A stretch of DNA of 64,000 nt from contig CBDUVB010000003.1 in NCBI GenBank assembly GCA_965370555.1, forward strand, positions 1 to 64,000. The letters are read 5' to 3'. The position numbers were made by a program, and so were the translations under genes. The notes beneath the pieces were generated by a model. The model searched no databases and was not told the origin of the DNA. It saw nothing but the letters and a program-made list of their open reading frames with translations. The DNA comes from JAJOKK01 sp965370555 (GTDB lineage: Bacteria > Bipolaricaulota > Bipolaricaulia > UBA7950 > UBA9294). Numbering within the stretch: the first letter of the stretch is position 1; every line of letters starts with the position of its first letter. Shown here piece by piece: positions 16,740-25,621 of this stretch.

Positions 16740-17198
16740 ATGCAGATGCCAGGTCGTGATGTAAAACCAGATATCAAGCACAACAGCAAGCTCCTTGCTA
16801 AGCTGATCAACTACGTGATGCAGGAGGGGAAGAAGTCGACCGCAGAGCGGAGTGTCTACGCGGCGTTCGATCGGGTCAATGAGCGGAGCGATGCTCCCGC
16901 CCTCGAAGTCTTCAACGCCGCGATCACTAATTGCTCCCCTCGACTGGAGGTCCGCACTCGCCGTGTCGGTGGTGCGAACTACCAGGTACCGTACGAGGTT
17001 CCACAAGATCGCCAGATCTCCCTTGCCCTGCGCTGGATTGTTCGAGCCGCTCGTGAACGGAGTGGGCATACGATGGGCGGACGTCTCGCCGCGGAGATCA
17101 TGGATGCGGCACGCAAGGAAGGGAAGGCCTATAACAAGCGTCTCGATGTTCACCGTATGGCCGAGGCGAACCGCGCCTTCGCGCACTATCGCTGGTAG
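16740..17198 (+). CDS. rpsG: 30S ribosomal protein S7
   Basis: Assembly-initiating protein of the 30S head. Seen: KLINYVMQEGKKSTAE, GGANYQVPYEV and the terminal FAHYRW typical of S7. With 152 residues it is a few residues shorter at the N-terminus than most (156); the usual PRR start is replaced by QMPGRD. AGGAGG precedes ATG 16740. Unusually, 221 bases holding repeat A separate it from fusA. Confidence 0.96.
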   Translation: MQMPGRDVKPDIKHNSKLLAKLINYVMQEGKKSTAERSVYAAFDRVNERSDAPALEVFNAAITNCSPRLEVRTRRVGGANYQVPYEVPQDRQISLALRWIVRAARERSGHTMGGRLAAEIMDAARKEGKAYNKRLDVHRMAEANRAFAHYRW

Positions 17199-17207
17199 CT
17201 TCCTTCA

Positions 17208-17334
17208 ACTTGAGATCCCCTGTGGTTTTGTCGCGAGGTTTCTTTATGTTCCCTCTCCTTGCAGGAGAGGGTTGAGGTGAGGTGAATAATGAAAGCCCGG
17301 TTTTGACCTTCAGGCCAAAACGAAATTGGTTGAA
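17208..17334 (+). repeat. Structured dispersed repeat A, copy 2, inside the str cluster
   Basis: About 85% identical over 125 bp to the reverse complement of 5390-5516. It keeps the CCCTCTCCT-TGC-AGGAGAGGG hairpin (17251-17271) and the TTTTGACC-TTCA-GGCCAAAA hairpin (17301-17320), while the CCCTGTGG hairpin has lost its right arm. It fills most of the rpsG-fusA gap and could affect transcription or mRNA processing there. Confidence 0.75.
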
Positions 17335-17419
17335 CATCATGCAACTTTATTGCGTAAGTAGCCGATTCTAAAGGATTTCATTATTTTATAGATTTTATAA
17401 GTATTAAGAAGGTCTCTCG

Positions 17420-19495
17420 ATGTCCAGCGATGACCCCGTGGCGATAGAGAAAGTTCGTAACATCGGTATCATGGCCCACATCGATGCCGGGAAGACGACG
17501 ACCACGGAGCGGATCCTCTACTACACCGGCCGTACCCACAAGATGGGTGAGGTGCATGAAGGGGATACCGAGATGGACTGGATGGATCAGGAACGGGAGC
17601 GGGGGATCACCATCACCTCGGCGGCGACAACCTGTTCTTGGTCCGATCACCGGATCAACATCATCGACACCCCGGGGCACGTCGATTTCACCGCCGAGGT
17701 AGAGCGAGCGTTACGGATACTTGACGGCGGAGTCGTCATCTTTTCTGGGGTGGAGATGGTTGAGTCCCAGTCGGAGACCGTCTGGCGGCAGGCTGACCGG
17801 TACCACATCCCGCGCCTTGCGCTTGTGAACAAGCTTGACCGGGTGGAGTCGAGCTTTACGAAGACCTTAAAGATGATCGAAGAACGGCTGGGAGTCGTTG
17901 TCGTTCCACTACAGCTTCCCTACCGCGATGAGGATCGGCACCTGCTCGGGATGATCGACCTCTTTCATCGCCGGTTGATTGTCTGGAATAAGGAGAGCAA
18001 GGGAGAGCGCTATGAGTCCCTTTCCGTTCCCGATGCGATGCACGACGAGGTCGAACACTACCGCGAGATGGCTCTCGAACGGGTCGCCGAGAGCGATGAT
18101 CGAGTGATGGAGTCCTACCTTGCAGGGGAAGAGGTAGCAGAGTCTGCGTTCCATACGGGACTTCGCCGTGGGTGCATCGAACACGGCTTCGTCCCTGTAC
18201 TCGGAGGCGCAGCCTTCCAGAACGAGGGAGTTCAACCCCTTCTCGACGCGGTAGTACGGTACCTCCCTTCGCCGGTTGATGTTCCGCCGGTGCACGATGT
18301 GGTGAGTGACGAGGTGCGGGAGGCACGCGCGACGGAACCGTTTTCGGCGTTGGCGTTCAAGATCGTTACCGATCGCTATGCCGGGCGAGTGGTCTTTGTT
18401 CGTGTCTATTCGGGGCGGGTGAAGGTGGGAGGGCACGCGTTCAATATGTCGACTGGGAAGGGCCTTCGTGTTACGAAGATCTTTCGCATGCATGCCAATC
18501 AGCGCACGCCACTCGAAGCGATGGAAGCGGGAGATATTGTGGCGTTGGTCGGCTCGACGACGATCTCTACAGGGGATACGCTCTGCGCCAAGTCTTCCCC
18601 GATCCTCTTAGAGAAGATTGAGTTTCCGGAGCCTGTGGTCTTCATTGCGGTCGAGCCGCGCACCGAGGCTGAACAAGGAGCTCTTAGTGAGGGGTTGGAG
18701 AAGCTCGCCACTGAGGATCCGACCTTTCATGTGCGTTTCGATGAGGCGACGAACCAAACTATTGTCTCGGGGATGGGAGAACTCCACCTTGAGGTCCTTG
18801 TGCGCCGGTTGCGTGAGGAGTTCGGGATCATCGCCCATGTGGGGAAACCTCAGGTTGCCTACCTGGAAACGCTCCATGAGGCGATCGAGGTAGAGGAGGA
18901 GTTCACCGCGCAGGTGGGAGGGCGGGGGCAATACGCCCACGTGATCATCCGCTTCGAGCCCCTCCCGCGTGGAAGTGGGTTCCAATTTAAAGATGTGACC
19001 AAGGAAGGCGATCTCCCGCGTGAGTACCGCGCCGTGGTTGAGGATGGATTGCGGGAGACGTTGACAAATGGCCCCCTTGCCGGTTATCCTTTGGTCGATA
19101 CTGGAGCCACCTTGACCGGTGGGTCTTTTCATCCAGCGGATTCATCCGCGCTGGCCTTTCGTGCGGCTGCAGGTACTGCACTTCATAAGGCATATAGCAA
19201 CGGGAATTTCGACCTTCTCGAACCGATCATGGAAGGAGAAGTCATCGTTCCTGGGGAGTACCTAGGAGAGGTGCTGGAGGACTTGGCGCGTCGACGTGGA
19301 GAGATTCGAGAGCTGCAGTCGCGGGAAACGGTGCAGATTGCCTTTGTCTCTGTCCCATTGGGGGAGGCGTTTGGTTATGCTACACGTCTGCGGTCGTTGA
19401 CCCAAGGTCGGGGTACCTACACGTTGCAGGTGGCGCGTTACGATGTGGTGCCGGAAGGGTTGAGAGAGAAGATCATCAGAAGCAGAGGTTATTAG
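17420..19495 (+). CDS. fusA: Elongation factor G
   Basis: GTPase that drives translocation on the ribosome. Seen: G1 AHIDAGKTTT, G2 RGITITSAAT, G3 DTPGHVDF, G4 NKLD, and the domain IV tip GGSFHPADSS. The 691 residues match the family. It is somewhat divergent: NKLDRVESSF replaces the common NKMDRTGADF, and VEMVESQSETVW replaces VAGVQPQSETVW, yet all functional motifs are kept. The spacer before it is AT-rich, but I found no clean promoter. tuf, its usual neighbour, is absent; rpsJ follows after two bases. Confidence 0.93.
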   Translation: MSSDDPVAIEKVRNIGIMAHIDAGKTTTTERILYYTGRTHKMGEVHEGDTEMDWMDQERERGITITSAATTCSWSDHRINIIDTPGHVDFTAEVERALRILDGGVVIFSGVEMVESQSETVWRQADRYHIPRLALVNKLDRVESSFTKTLKMIEERLGVVVVPLQLPYRDEDRHLLGMIDLFHRRLIVWNKESKGERYESLSVPDAMHDEVEHYREMALERVAESDDRVMESYLAGEEVAESAFHTGLRRGCIEHGFVPVLGGAAFQNEGVQPLLDAVVRYLPSPVDVPPVHDVVSDEVREARATEPFSALAFKIVTDRYAGRVVFVRVYSGRVKVGGHAFNMSTGKGLRVTKIFRMHANQRTPLEAMEAGDIVALVGSTTISTGDTLCAKSSPILLEKIEFPEPVVFIAVEPRTEAEQGALSEGLEKLATEDPTFHVRFDEATNQTIVSGMGELHLEVLVRRLREEFGIIAHVGKPQVAYLETLHEAIEVEEEFTAQVGGRGQYAHVIIRFEPLPRGSGFQFKDVTKEGDLPREYRAVVEDGLRETLTNGPLAGYPLVDTGATLTGGSFHPADSSALAFRAAAGTALHKAYSNGNFDLLEPIMEGEVIVPGEYLGEVLEDLARRRGEIRELQSRETVQIAFVSVPLGEAFGYATRLRSLTQGRGTYTLQVARYDVVPEGLREKIIRSRGY

Positions 19496-19497
19496 CC

Positions 19498-19806
19498 ATG
19501 GCAAGAGAGAAGATCAGAATCAAGTTGCGGGGCTACGATCATGAACTGGTCGATAGTTCGGTTAAGAAGATTGTGGACTCGGCTAAGGAGACTCGGGCCA
19601 AGATCTCGGGGCCCATCCCTCTTCCAACGGAGAGGCGGATCTACACGGTCCTGCGTTCTCCCCATATTGACAAGCGGTCTATGGAGCACTTTGAACGGCG
19701 TCTCCATACGCGGCTGATCGATATCAAGGAACCGACTTCAGAGACGATCAATGCCCTGATGGACATTGAGCTCCCCACGGGGATCGATATCGAGATCAAG
19801 CTGTAA
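19498..19806 (+). CDS. rpsJ: 30S ribosomal protein S10
   Basis: Small-subunit head protein, also the NusE part of the antitermination complex. Seen: KIRIKLRGYDHELVD, GPIPLPTE, and HIDKRSMEHFERRLHTRLID, in the usual 102-residue length. It starts the S10 operon but sits only two bases after fusA, so str and S10 genes form one run here. Confidence 0.97.
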   Translation: MAREKIRIKLRGYDHELVDSSVKKIVDSAKETRAKISGPIPLPTERRIYTVLRSPHIDKRSMEHFERRLHTRLIDIKEPTSETINALMDIELPTGIDIEIKL

Positions 19807-19824
19807 ATACGGAGGTTCGGGCGG

Positions 19825-20448
19825 ATGGCTCTAGGAATCTTAGCGCGAAAGATAGGAATGACCCAGTTGTTTGTCGAAGGCTCTGCCGTCGGGACAACGG
19901 TGATAGAGACGCAACCGTGCACCGTGGTGCAGGTGAAGACGGTGGAGACGGATGGGTATAACGCACTCCAACTCGCTTATGATGAGGTTGCGGAGCGCAA
20001 GGTGACTCGTCCTCTCCAGGGACACTACAAGAAGGCTGGCGTCGCACCACACCGCCACCTGTTTGAGGTGCGCATCGAGAATCCCTCCGAGTATACGGTG
20101 GGGGATCGGCTTGGCGTCGAGATCTTCTCCGAAGGGGATAAGGTTGATGTGACGGGGAAATCGCGCGGATTGGGGTTTCAGGGAGTGGTTAAGCGCTGGG
20201 ACTTCGCTGGTGGGCCGGCAACGCATGGCTCGCACTTCCATCGTCGTCCGGGGTCGGTCGGAAATTGTGTGAAACCGGGGCGCGTGGTAAAGGGGAAGAA
20301 ACTCCCTGGCCAGACCGGGAACCGTCGCGTTACGATCAGAGGGCTCAGGATCCTGCGAGTCGATCCGGAGAAGAACCTGTTGGTCCTAAAGGGGGCGACC
20401 CCAGGGGCGCGGGGGACGCTGTTACAGCTGAGGAAACACAATGGTTGA
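19825..20448 (+). CDS. rplC: 50S ribosomal protein L3
   Basis: Early assembly protein that reaches the peptidyl transferase centre. Seen: GILARKIGMTQ at the start, GFQGVVKRWDF, GSHFHRRPGSVG and LPGQTGNRRVT. Length 207, as expected. GGAGG lies 10 bases upstream of ATG 19825. Its last eight bases overlap rplD. Confidence 0.97.
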   Translation: MALGILARKIGMTQLFVEGSAVGTTVIETQPCTVVQVKTVETDGYNALQLAYDEVAERKVTRPLQGHYKKAGVAPHRHLFEVRIENPSEYTVGDRLGVEIFSEGDKVDVTGKSRGLGFQGVVKRWDFAGGPATHGSHFHRRPGSVGNCVKPGRVVKGKKLPGQTGNRRVTIRGLRILRVDPEKNLLVLKGATPGARGTLLQLRKHNG

Positions 20449-21070
20449 AGCGAAACAGTATGCGTTTGAAGGGGGAGCTGACCCTCAGGTCATCGCGTTG
20501 GAGGAAGAGGTATTTGGGGCGGAGATCAACAAGGATCTCTTGTACCGCACGGTGCGGATGCAGCGTCTCAATCGCCGCCAGGGAACGAGTTCGACCAAAA
20601 CTCGCGGGGAAGTCCGCGGTGGGGGGCGCAAGCCGTGGCGACAGAAGGGGACCGGACGGGCCCGTGCTGGGTCGCGTCGTTCACCTATATGGGTCGGTGG
20701 CGGAACGGTCTTTGGGCCGAAGCCGCGCTCCTATAACATCAAACTGACAAAGAAAATGCTCAAAAAAGCGCTCTCCTCGGCCCTCTCCGATCGGGCGAAG
20801 GACGAGAAGATCGCTCTTGTCGATCATATAGGGTTCGAAACGCCGAAGACGAAGGATGCCGTCTCTCTTATCACACGGTTGGGGATGACTGGAACTACCC
20901 TGGTCGTGGTCGGTGCGGGTGAGTATAATCGTGCTGTCAAGAAGTCCTTCTCCAATCTCCCAGGGGTGAAGTGTCTCGCCTGTGCGGGAATCAATGTGTA
21001 CGACATCCTGCGTCACGAGGGGTTGGTATTGACCAACGAGGCGCTCGATGAGTTGAAGGAGAGGTTTTAG
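20441..21070 (+). CDS. rplD: 50S ribosomal protein L4
   Basis: Lines the nascent peptide tunnel; in some bacteria it also regulates the S10 operon. Seen: the basic loop RQGTSSTKTRGEVRGGGRKP, GTGRARAGSRRSPIW and GGGTVFGPKPR. Length 209. Start ATG 20441 overlaps the rplC stop, so the two are translationally coupled. Confidence 0.96.
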   Translation: MVEAKQYAFEGGADPQVIALEEEVFGAEINKDLLYRTVRMQRLNRRQGTSSTKTRGEVRGGGRKPWRQKGTGRARAGSRRSPIWVGGGTVFGPKPRSYNIKLTKKMLKKALSSALSDRAKDEKIALVDHIGFETPKTKDAVSLITRLGMTGTTLVVVGAGEYNRAVKKSFSNLPGVKCLACAGINVYDILRHEGLVLTNEALDELKERF

Positions 21071-21072
21071 CC

Positions 21073-21372
21073 ATGGCAAAGCTGGTTCATGCGGAGGATG
21101 TGATCCTCGCACCGATTCTGACCGAGGAGACATGGGCAAAGATGGAGGAGGGCAAGTATTCCTTCCGCGTGGCGCTCGGCGCGAACAAGATTCAGATCCG
21201 CAAGGCGGTCGAGGAGCTGTTCAAGGTGAAGGTGGAGAAGGTGTGGACCGCGAATAGGAAGGGAAAGCCTCGCCGAGAGCGGTTGAATCAGCTGCATGGG
21301 CGAACGTCGCGGTGGCGCAAAGCGATCGTGAAGCTGGTCCCTGGGAATCGGATCGACATAATGGGAGGGTAG
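21073..21372 (+). CDS. rplW: 50S ribosomal protein L23
   Basis: Protein at the tunnel exit that docks trigger factor and SRP. Seen: ILAPILTEETWAKME, then YSFRVALGANKIQIRKAVEE and a KVWTANRKGKPR loop. Length 99. It starts two bases after rplD, with its ribosome binding site inside rplD. Confidence 0.95.
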   Translation: MAKLVHAEDVILAPILTEETWAKMEEGKYSFRVALGANKIQIRKAVEELFKVKVEKVWTANRKGKPRRERLNQLHGRTSRWRKAIVKLVPGNRIDIMGG

Positions 21373-21379
21373 GCAAAGT

Positions 21380-22216
21380 ATGGCTTTGAAGAGATTTAAA
21401 CCGACATCACCGGGACGTCGCCATGCCGAGCTTCCCGATTTTAGCGAGCTGACCGCGGCCGCGCCCGAGAAGAGTCTACTGCGCCCGTTGCCCAGGAAGG
21501 GAGGGCGGAACCACCGCGGGAAGATCACCGTGCGTTTCCGTGGCGGGGGGCACAAGCGCCACTACCGCATCATAGATTTCGCTCGTGACAAAGATGGAAT
21601 TCCGGCGCGCGTCGTCTCGCGGGAGTACGACCCGAACCGATCGTCATGGATCACCCTTCTTCACTACGCAGACGGGGCGAAGCGGTATATTATCGCTCCG
21701 GTCTCCCTCGAAATAGGGAGTCAGGTTGAGGCGGGGGAGAAGGCGGAGATCCGTGTCGGAAATGCTCTTCCCCTACGCCGTATCCCTCTTGGGGCGGTGA
21801 TTCATAACCTCGAATTATCCCCGGGACGGGGTGGGCAGGTGGCCCGCTCGGCTGGGACCTCAGCGAAGTTGATCGGCAAGGAGGGGAAGCAGGCGCATAT
21901 CCGAATGCCATCGGGTGAGGTTCGTATCTTCAATGTGGAGTGTCGGGCCACGATCGGTGAGGTCGGGAACCCCGACCATAAGAACGTAAAATCCGGCAAG
22001 GCGGGTCGTATCAGGCACATGGGGCGGAAACCGCACGTGCGCGGGGTAGCGATGAACCCGGTCGATCACCCACACGGAGGAGGGGAAGGGCGGGCCCGTG
22101 TTGGACGCCCTCAGGTTTCGCCGACTGGTAAGCTGGCGAAGGGTGGCCGTACGCGGAAGAAGAGCAAGCGGTCGAGCGCCCTGATCGTGCGCCGCGCTGG
22201 CAAGGGGAGACGATAA
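21380..22216 (+). CDS. rplB: 50S ribosomal protein L2
   Basis: Needed for subunit joining and peptidyl transferase activity. Seen: GGRNHRGKITVRFRGGGHKR, VVSREYDPNRSSWI, and GVAMNPVDHPHGGGEGR with the essential histidine. Length 278, ending in a basic tail. GGGAGG precedes ATG 21380. Confidence 0.97.
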   Translation: MALKRFKPTSPGRRHAELPDFSELTAAAPEKSLLRPLPRKGGRNHRGKITVRFRGGGHKRHYRIIDFARDKDGIPARVVSREYDPNRSSWITLLHYADGAKRYIIAPVSLEIGSQVEAGEKAEIRVGNALPLRRIPLGAVIHNLELSPGRGGQVARSAGTSAKLIGKEGKQAHIRMPSGEVRIFNVECRATIGEVGNPDHKNVKSGKAGRIRHMGRKPHVRGVAMNPVDHPHGGGEGRARVGRPQVSPTGKLAKGGRTRKKSKRSSALIVRRAGKGRR

Positions 22217-22219
22217 TAA

Positions 22220-22504
22220 ATGCCGAGGTCGATGAAGAAGGGACCGTATGTGCTGGAGAGCCTTGCTAAGAAGGTCCGGAGAGCGAAACGGGGAGAATTG
22301 ACGGAGATTAAGACGTGGTCGCGAGCCTCGATGGTCACCCCGGAGATGGTCGGGCTGACGATCAAGGTTCACAATGGGAAGGTACACGTGCCCGTTTACA
22401 TCGTGGAGAACATGGTCGGGCATAAGCTAGGTGAGTTTGCCCCGACGCGAACCTTCCGCAGCCATGGTGGAACGAAGAAGAAGCGGGCGCCAGGCCTGAC
22501 CTAA
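22220..22504 (+). CDS. rpsS: 30S ribosomal protein S19
   Basis: Head protein near the A-site finger, working with S13. Seen: PRSMKKGPYV, IKTWSRASMVTPEMVGLTI, VENMVGHKLGEFAPTRTF and GGTKKKR. Length 94. Three bases after rplB. Confidence 0.97.
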   Translation: MPRSMKKGPYVLESLAKKVRRAKRGELTEIKTWSRASMVTPEMVGLTIKVHNGKVHVPVYIVENMVGHKLGEFAPTRTFRSHGGTKKKRAPGLT

Positions 22505-22511
22505 GGGAGAT

Positions 22512-22856
22512 ATGATGGAAGCACGTGCAATTACGAGAGGTATTCGCCTCTCTTCGCGTAAGGCGCGATTGGTGATCGACGTCATTCGTGGGAAGAGTGT
22601 CAGTGAAGCGCTTAAGATTGTCTCCCTGTCGAGCAAGAAGGCGGCGCGACCGATCCGGAAGACGTTGGAATCGGCGATCGCCAATGCGGAGAACAACTAC
22701 GACATCGATGTCGATAAGTTGTTCGTCGTGCGGGCAACCGTCGACATGGGCCGATCACTGCGCCGGTTGAAGCCGCGGGCGATGGGGCGTGCCGATATCA
22801 TTCGCCGACCGACGAGCCATATCACGATCGTCGTGGGCGAGAAAAGGAGTGCATGA
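22512..22856 (+). CDS. rplV: 50S ribosomal protein L22
   Basis: Forms part of the tunnel constriction. Seen: AITRGIRLSSRKARLVIDVI, a SKKAARPIRKTLESAIANAE helix and LRRLKPRAMGRADIIRRPTS, which includes the beta-hairpin loop. Length 114 from ATG 22512 (a second ATG follows directly). Its stop overlaps the rpsC start by one base. Confidence 0.96.
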   Translation: MMEARAITRGIRLSSRKARLVIDVIRGKSVSEALKIVSLSSKKAARPIRKTLESAIANAENNYDIDVDKLFVVRATVDMGRSLRRLKPRAMGRADIIRRPTSHITIVVGEKRSA

Positions 22857-23512
22857 TGGGGCAGAAGGTCCATCCGATTGGATTTAGGGTAGGGGTAACG
22901 CGCAAGTGGATCTCCAACTGGTACAATCCCAAACTGGCTCCGGAGTACATAGCCGAGGATAAGAGGATTCGCGATCTGATCGGCGAACGATACCGTCGTG
23001 CTGCTGTTGCCGAGGTGAATATCGAGCGATCCAAAGAGGAGCGCGTGTCGATCATCATCCGTTCGGCGCGGCCGGGAATCATCATCGGTCGTGGGGGGAG
23101 CGAGATCCAGAAGCTGCAGGATGCTCTGGAAGGTCTCACAGGCCGAAGCGTGAAGATCTCGATCAAAGAGATTGAGCGACCTGATCTGGAGGCGGCTCTC
23201 GTCTCCCAAGATGTGGCGATGCAGATCGAGGGACGTATCGCTCCCGCCCGTGCAATGAAGGAAGTTATCCGACGGGTGATCGGTGCCGGTGGCGAAGGGG
23301 TTAAGATCAAGGTCAGCGGACGATTGGGCGGTGTGGAGATTGCCCGTTCGATCACTATGATGGAAGGGCGCGTTCCCCTACAGACGATCCGTGCGGATAT
23401 CGACTACGGGTTCACCGAGGCGAGGACGAAGTACGGGAACATCGGGGTGAAGGCGTGGGTCTTCCGAGGGGAAAATACCCCTGGGAAGGCACAACGGGGC
23501 GGGGTGGAGTAA
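22856..23512 (+). CDS. rpsC: 30S ribosomal protein S3
   Basis: Lines the mRNA entry channel. Seen: GQKVHPIGFRVGVTRKW, the KH-domain GIIIGRGGSEIQKL, and GRLGGVEIARS, with DYGFTEARTKYGNIGVKAWV. I place the start at ATG 22856, six bases after AGGAG and matching the family's MGQKVHP; ATG 22853 would add one Met. Length 218. Confidence 0.97.
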   Translation: MGQKVHPIGFRVGVTRKWISNWYNPKLAPEYIAEDKRIRDLIGERYRRAAVAEVNIERSKEERVSIIIRSARPGIIIGRGGSEIQKLQDALEGLTGRSVKISIKEIERPDLEAALVSQDVAMQIEGRIAPARAMKEVIRRVIGAGGEGVKIKVSGRLGGVEIARSITMMEGRVPLQTIRADIDYGFTEARTKYGNIGVKAWVFRGENTPGKAQRGGVE

Positions 23513-23513
23513 T

Positions 23514-23945
23514 ATGGCGCTTCTGTTTCCGAAGAGGACGAAGTATCGAAAGTTTCATCGTGGACGGATGAAGGGGAAGGCAACCCGTGGGCAGGAGATC
23601 GCGTTCGGAGAGTACGGGATTCAGGCCCTGGCACCGGCGTGGATCACCGCGCGGCAGATCGAGGCTTGCCGGACGACCATCGCTCGCAAGACGCACCGCG
23701 ATTCCAAGATCTGGATTCGTGTTTTTCCTGACAAAGCGGTCACCAAGCACCCTGCGGAAGCGAGGATGGGGAAAGGTAAAGGACCGGTCGATCACTGGGT
23801 TGTCGTGGTTAAGCCGGGGACTATCCTGTTCGAAGTAGCGGGGATTGGCGAGGCAGAGGCCAAACGCGTGCACGAGCTAGTCAGTCATAAGCTCCCTATT
23901 CCTACTCGACTGAAGCGCAAGATCGTCCTGGGAGGAGAGGCATGA
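23514..23945 (+). CDS. rplP: 50S ribosomal protein L16
   Basis: Helps position A-site tRNA near the peptidyl transferase centre. Seen: PKRTKYRKFHRGRMKGKATR, ITARQIEACRTTIAR, IWIRVFPDKAVTKHPAEARM and GKGKGPVDHWV. Length 143. Overlaps rpmC by four bases (ATGA). Confidence 0.97.
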   Translation: MALLFPKRTKYRKFHRGRMKGKATRGQEIAFGEYGIQALAPAWITARQIEACRTTIARKTHRDSKIWIRVFPDKAVTKHPAEARMGKGKGPVDHWVVVVKPGTILFEVAGIGEAEAKRVHELVSHKLPIPTRLKRKIVLGGEA

Positions 23946-24142
23946 AGGCCGAAGCATTGCGTGAATTGACGATAGAGGAACTCGATCAGAAGGAACGGGA
24001 GTTCAAGCGGAAGCTGTTCAACCTGCGCTTTCAGTTAGCGAGTGCAGAACTGGATAATACGGCCGAGCTTGAGAAGACCCGCCGGGATATCGCACGGGTG
24101 ATGACTATCACGCGTGCGAAAGAGCGGGAGGCAAAGAGATGA
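23942..24142 (+). CDS. rpmC: 50S ribosomal protein L29
   Basis: Small helical protein at the tunnel exit. Seen: LRELTIEELDQKEREFKRKL, FNLRFQLASAELDN and KTRRDIARVMTI. Length 66. Overlaps its neighbours by four bases on each side. Confidence 0.95.
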   Translation: MKAEALRELTIEELDQKEREFKRKLFNLRFQLASAELDNTAELEKTRRDIARVMTITRAKEREAKR

Positions 24143-24384
24143 AGAAGGTTAAGATTGGCAACGTCGTTAGTGACCGCATGATGCATACCATCGTGGTCCG
24201 CGTCGAGGAGCGGCGTTTCCACCGTCGTTACCGGAAGAGCGTCAAGCGACACTTCAAGTTCTACGCGCACGATCCCGCCGGAGTGGCGGGGATGGGCGAC
24301 CTGGTGAAGATCGAAGAGACCCGTCCTTACAGCCGACTGAAGCGGTGGCGATTGGTCGAGATTATAGAGAAAGCGGAGGGTTAG
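24139..24384 (+). CDS. rpsQ: 30S ribosomal protein S17
   Basis: Primary 16S rRNA binding protein. Seen: KIGNVVSDRMMHTIVVRVE, RRYRKSVKRHFKFYAHD and MGDLVKIEETRPYSRLKRW. Length 81, typical. Confidence 0.96.
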   Translation: MKKVKIGNVVSDRMMHTIVVRVEERRFHRRYRKSVKRHFKFYAHDPAGVAGMGDLVKIEETRPYSRLKRWRLVEIIEKAEG

Positions 24385-24386
24385 TC

Positions 24387-24755
24387 GTGATCCAGATGCA
24401 GACGATGTTGAGGGTAGCGGATAACTCCGGGGCGAAGCTGGTGCGTTGCATCAACGTCCTGGGGCCCTCGAACCGGCGATGGGGTGAGATCGGAGATATT
24501 GTTGTCGGATCGGTCCGTAAGCGCCTCCCGACGAGCGATATCGAGAAGGGACAGCTCGTAAAAGGGGTTATAGTCCGGACGCGCAGCGCGTATCGACGGA
24601 AGGATGGGACTCACATCCGATTCGATGATAATGCGATTGTCCTCATCAACCCACAAGGGGAGCCGGTGGGAACCCGGGTCTTCGGTCCGGTGGCCCGAGA
24701 ACTACGCGACAAGAAGATGATGCGTATCATCTCCCTTGCCCCTGAGGTTCTTTAG
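24387..24755 (+). CDS. rplN: 50S ribosomal protein L14
   Basis: Sits at the subunit interface and is the docking site of silencing factor RsfS. Seen: IQMQTMLRVADNSGAKLVRC, GDIVVGSVRK, KGVIVRTRSAYRRKDGTHIR and a terminal MMRIISLAPEVL. I chose GTG 24387, preceded by GGAGGG, because it gives exactly the usual 122 residues. Confidence 0.96.
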   Translation: MIQMQTMLRVADNSGAKLVRCINVLGPSNRRWGEIGDIVVGSVRKRLPTSDIEKGQLVKGVIVRTRSAYRRKDGTHIRFDDNAIVLINPQGEPVGTRVFGPVARELRDKKMMRIISLAPEVL

Positions 24756-24768
24756 GAGGAATTAGGCG

Positions 24769-25080
24769 ATGAGAAAGGTTCGCAAAGGGGATCGCGTCAA
24801 GGTCATCTCCGGAAACGATCGCGGTAAAACGGGGAAGGTGATGGTCGTCTACCCTGAACGGGAGCGGATCATCGTGGAGAACGTGCATATGATTACCAAG
24901 CACCAGCGGGCGACACAGACCCTGCGTGAGCCAGGGATCATCAAGCGCGAAGGGACGATTCATATCTCTAATGTCCTCCCGATTTGCCCGGAGTGCGGGG
25001 TTCCGACACGGGTCGGTTTCGCGGTGGTGGATGGCGAGAAGATGCGTCGTTGCAAGCAGTGCGGGGAGATATTCAGGTAA
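24769..25080 (+). CDS. rplX: 50S ribosomal protein L24
   Basis: Early assembly protein. Seen: KGDRVKVISGNDRGKTGKVM (KOW motif) and a C-terminal CPECG...CKQCG pair of CxxC motifs, so this L24 may bind zinc, as in some bacterial L24 proteins but not in E. coli. Length 103. TAGGAGGAATT upstream gives a very strong ribosome binding site. Confidence 0.95.
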   Translation: MRKVRKGDRVKVISGNDRGKTGKVMVVYPERERIIVENVHMITKHQRATQTLREPGIIKREGTIHISNVLPICPECGVPTRVGFAVVDGEKMRRCKQCGEIFR

Positions 25081-25081
25081 G

Positions 25082-25612
25082 ATGCTACGTGAGAAGTTTG
25101 AGACAGAAATAGCTCCTCAGTTGATGAAGGAGTTGAATCTTTCGAATGTGATGGAGGTTCCTCGCCTGGAGAAGATTGCCATCAACATGGGTGTCTCCGA
25201 TAAGGATAACCCGAAGGTGCTCGAAGGGGCGGTGAAGAACCTGGCGAAGATCACCGGACAGAAGCCAGTCGTGACCAAGGCTAAGAAGTCGATCTCCGAT
25301 TTCCACCTCACGGAAGGGGATCCGATAGGGTGCAAGGTGACGCTCCGCCGTGACCGTGCCTACGAGTTTCTGAACAAGCTGTTCAACGCGGTCCTCCCCG
25401 GGATCCGTGACTTCCGCGGTCTGTCGGCTTCCTCGTTCGATGGGCGGGGGAACTACACTCTCGGGTTGAGTGAGCAGTTAGCTTTCCCGGAGATCTCCTA
25501 TAAGGAGGTCACGGCGACACAAGGGATGGATATCACGATCGTCACCACGGCGCAGACCGATAAGGAAGGGTACTCTCTGTTGAAGGGATTGGGCCTTCCG
25601 TTCAAGGATTAG
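25082..25612 (+). CDS. rplE: 50S ribosomal protein L5
   Basis: Binds 5S rRNA and P-site tRNA. Seen: MEVPRLEKIAINMGVSD, TGQKPVVTKAKKSISDF, GCKVTLRRDRAYEFLNKL, and FRGLSASSFDGRGNYTLGL. ATG 25082 gives 176 residues, the family size, and lies one base after the rplX stop. Confidence 0.96.
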   Translation: MLREKFETEIAPQLMKELNLSNVMEVPRLEKIAINMGVSDKDNPKVLEGAVKNLAKITGQKPVVTKAKKSISDFHLTEGDPIGCKVTLRRDRAYEFLNKLFNAVLPGIRDFRGLSASSFDGRGNYTLGLSEQLAFPEISYKEVTATQGMDITIVTTAQTDKEGYSLLKGLGLPFKD

Positions 25613-25621
25613 GGGGCGTTT

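Noticed and set aside
16329..17186. 285-codon frame antisense to rpsL-rpsG
   Set aside because: Shadow of two certain ribosomal protein genes; no independent support.
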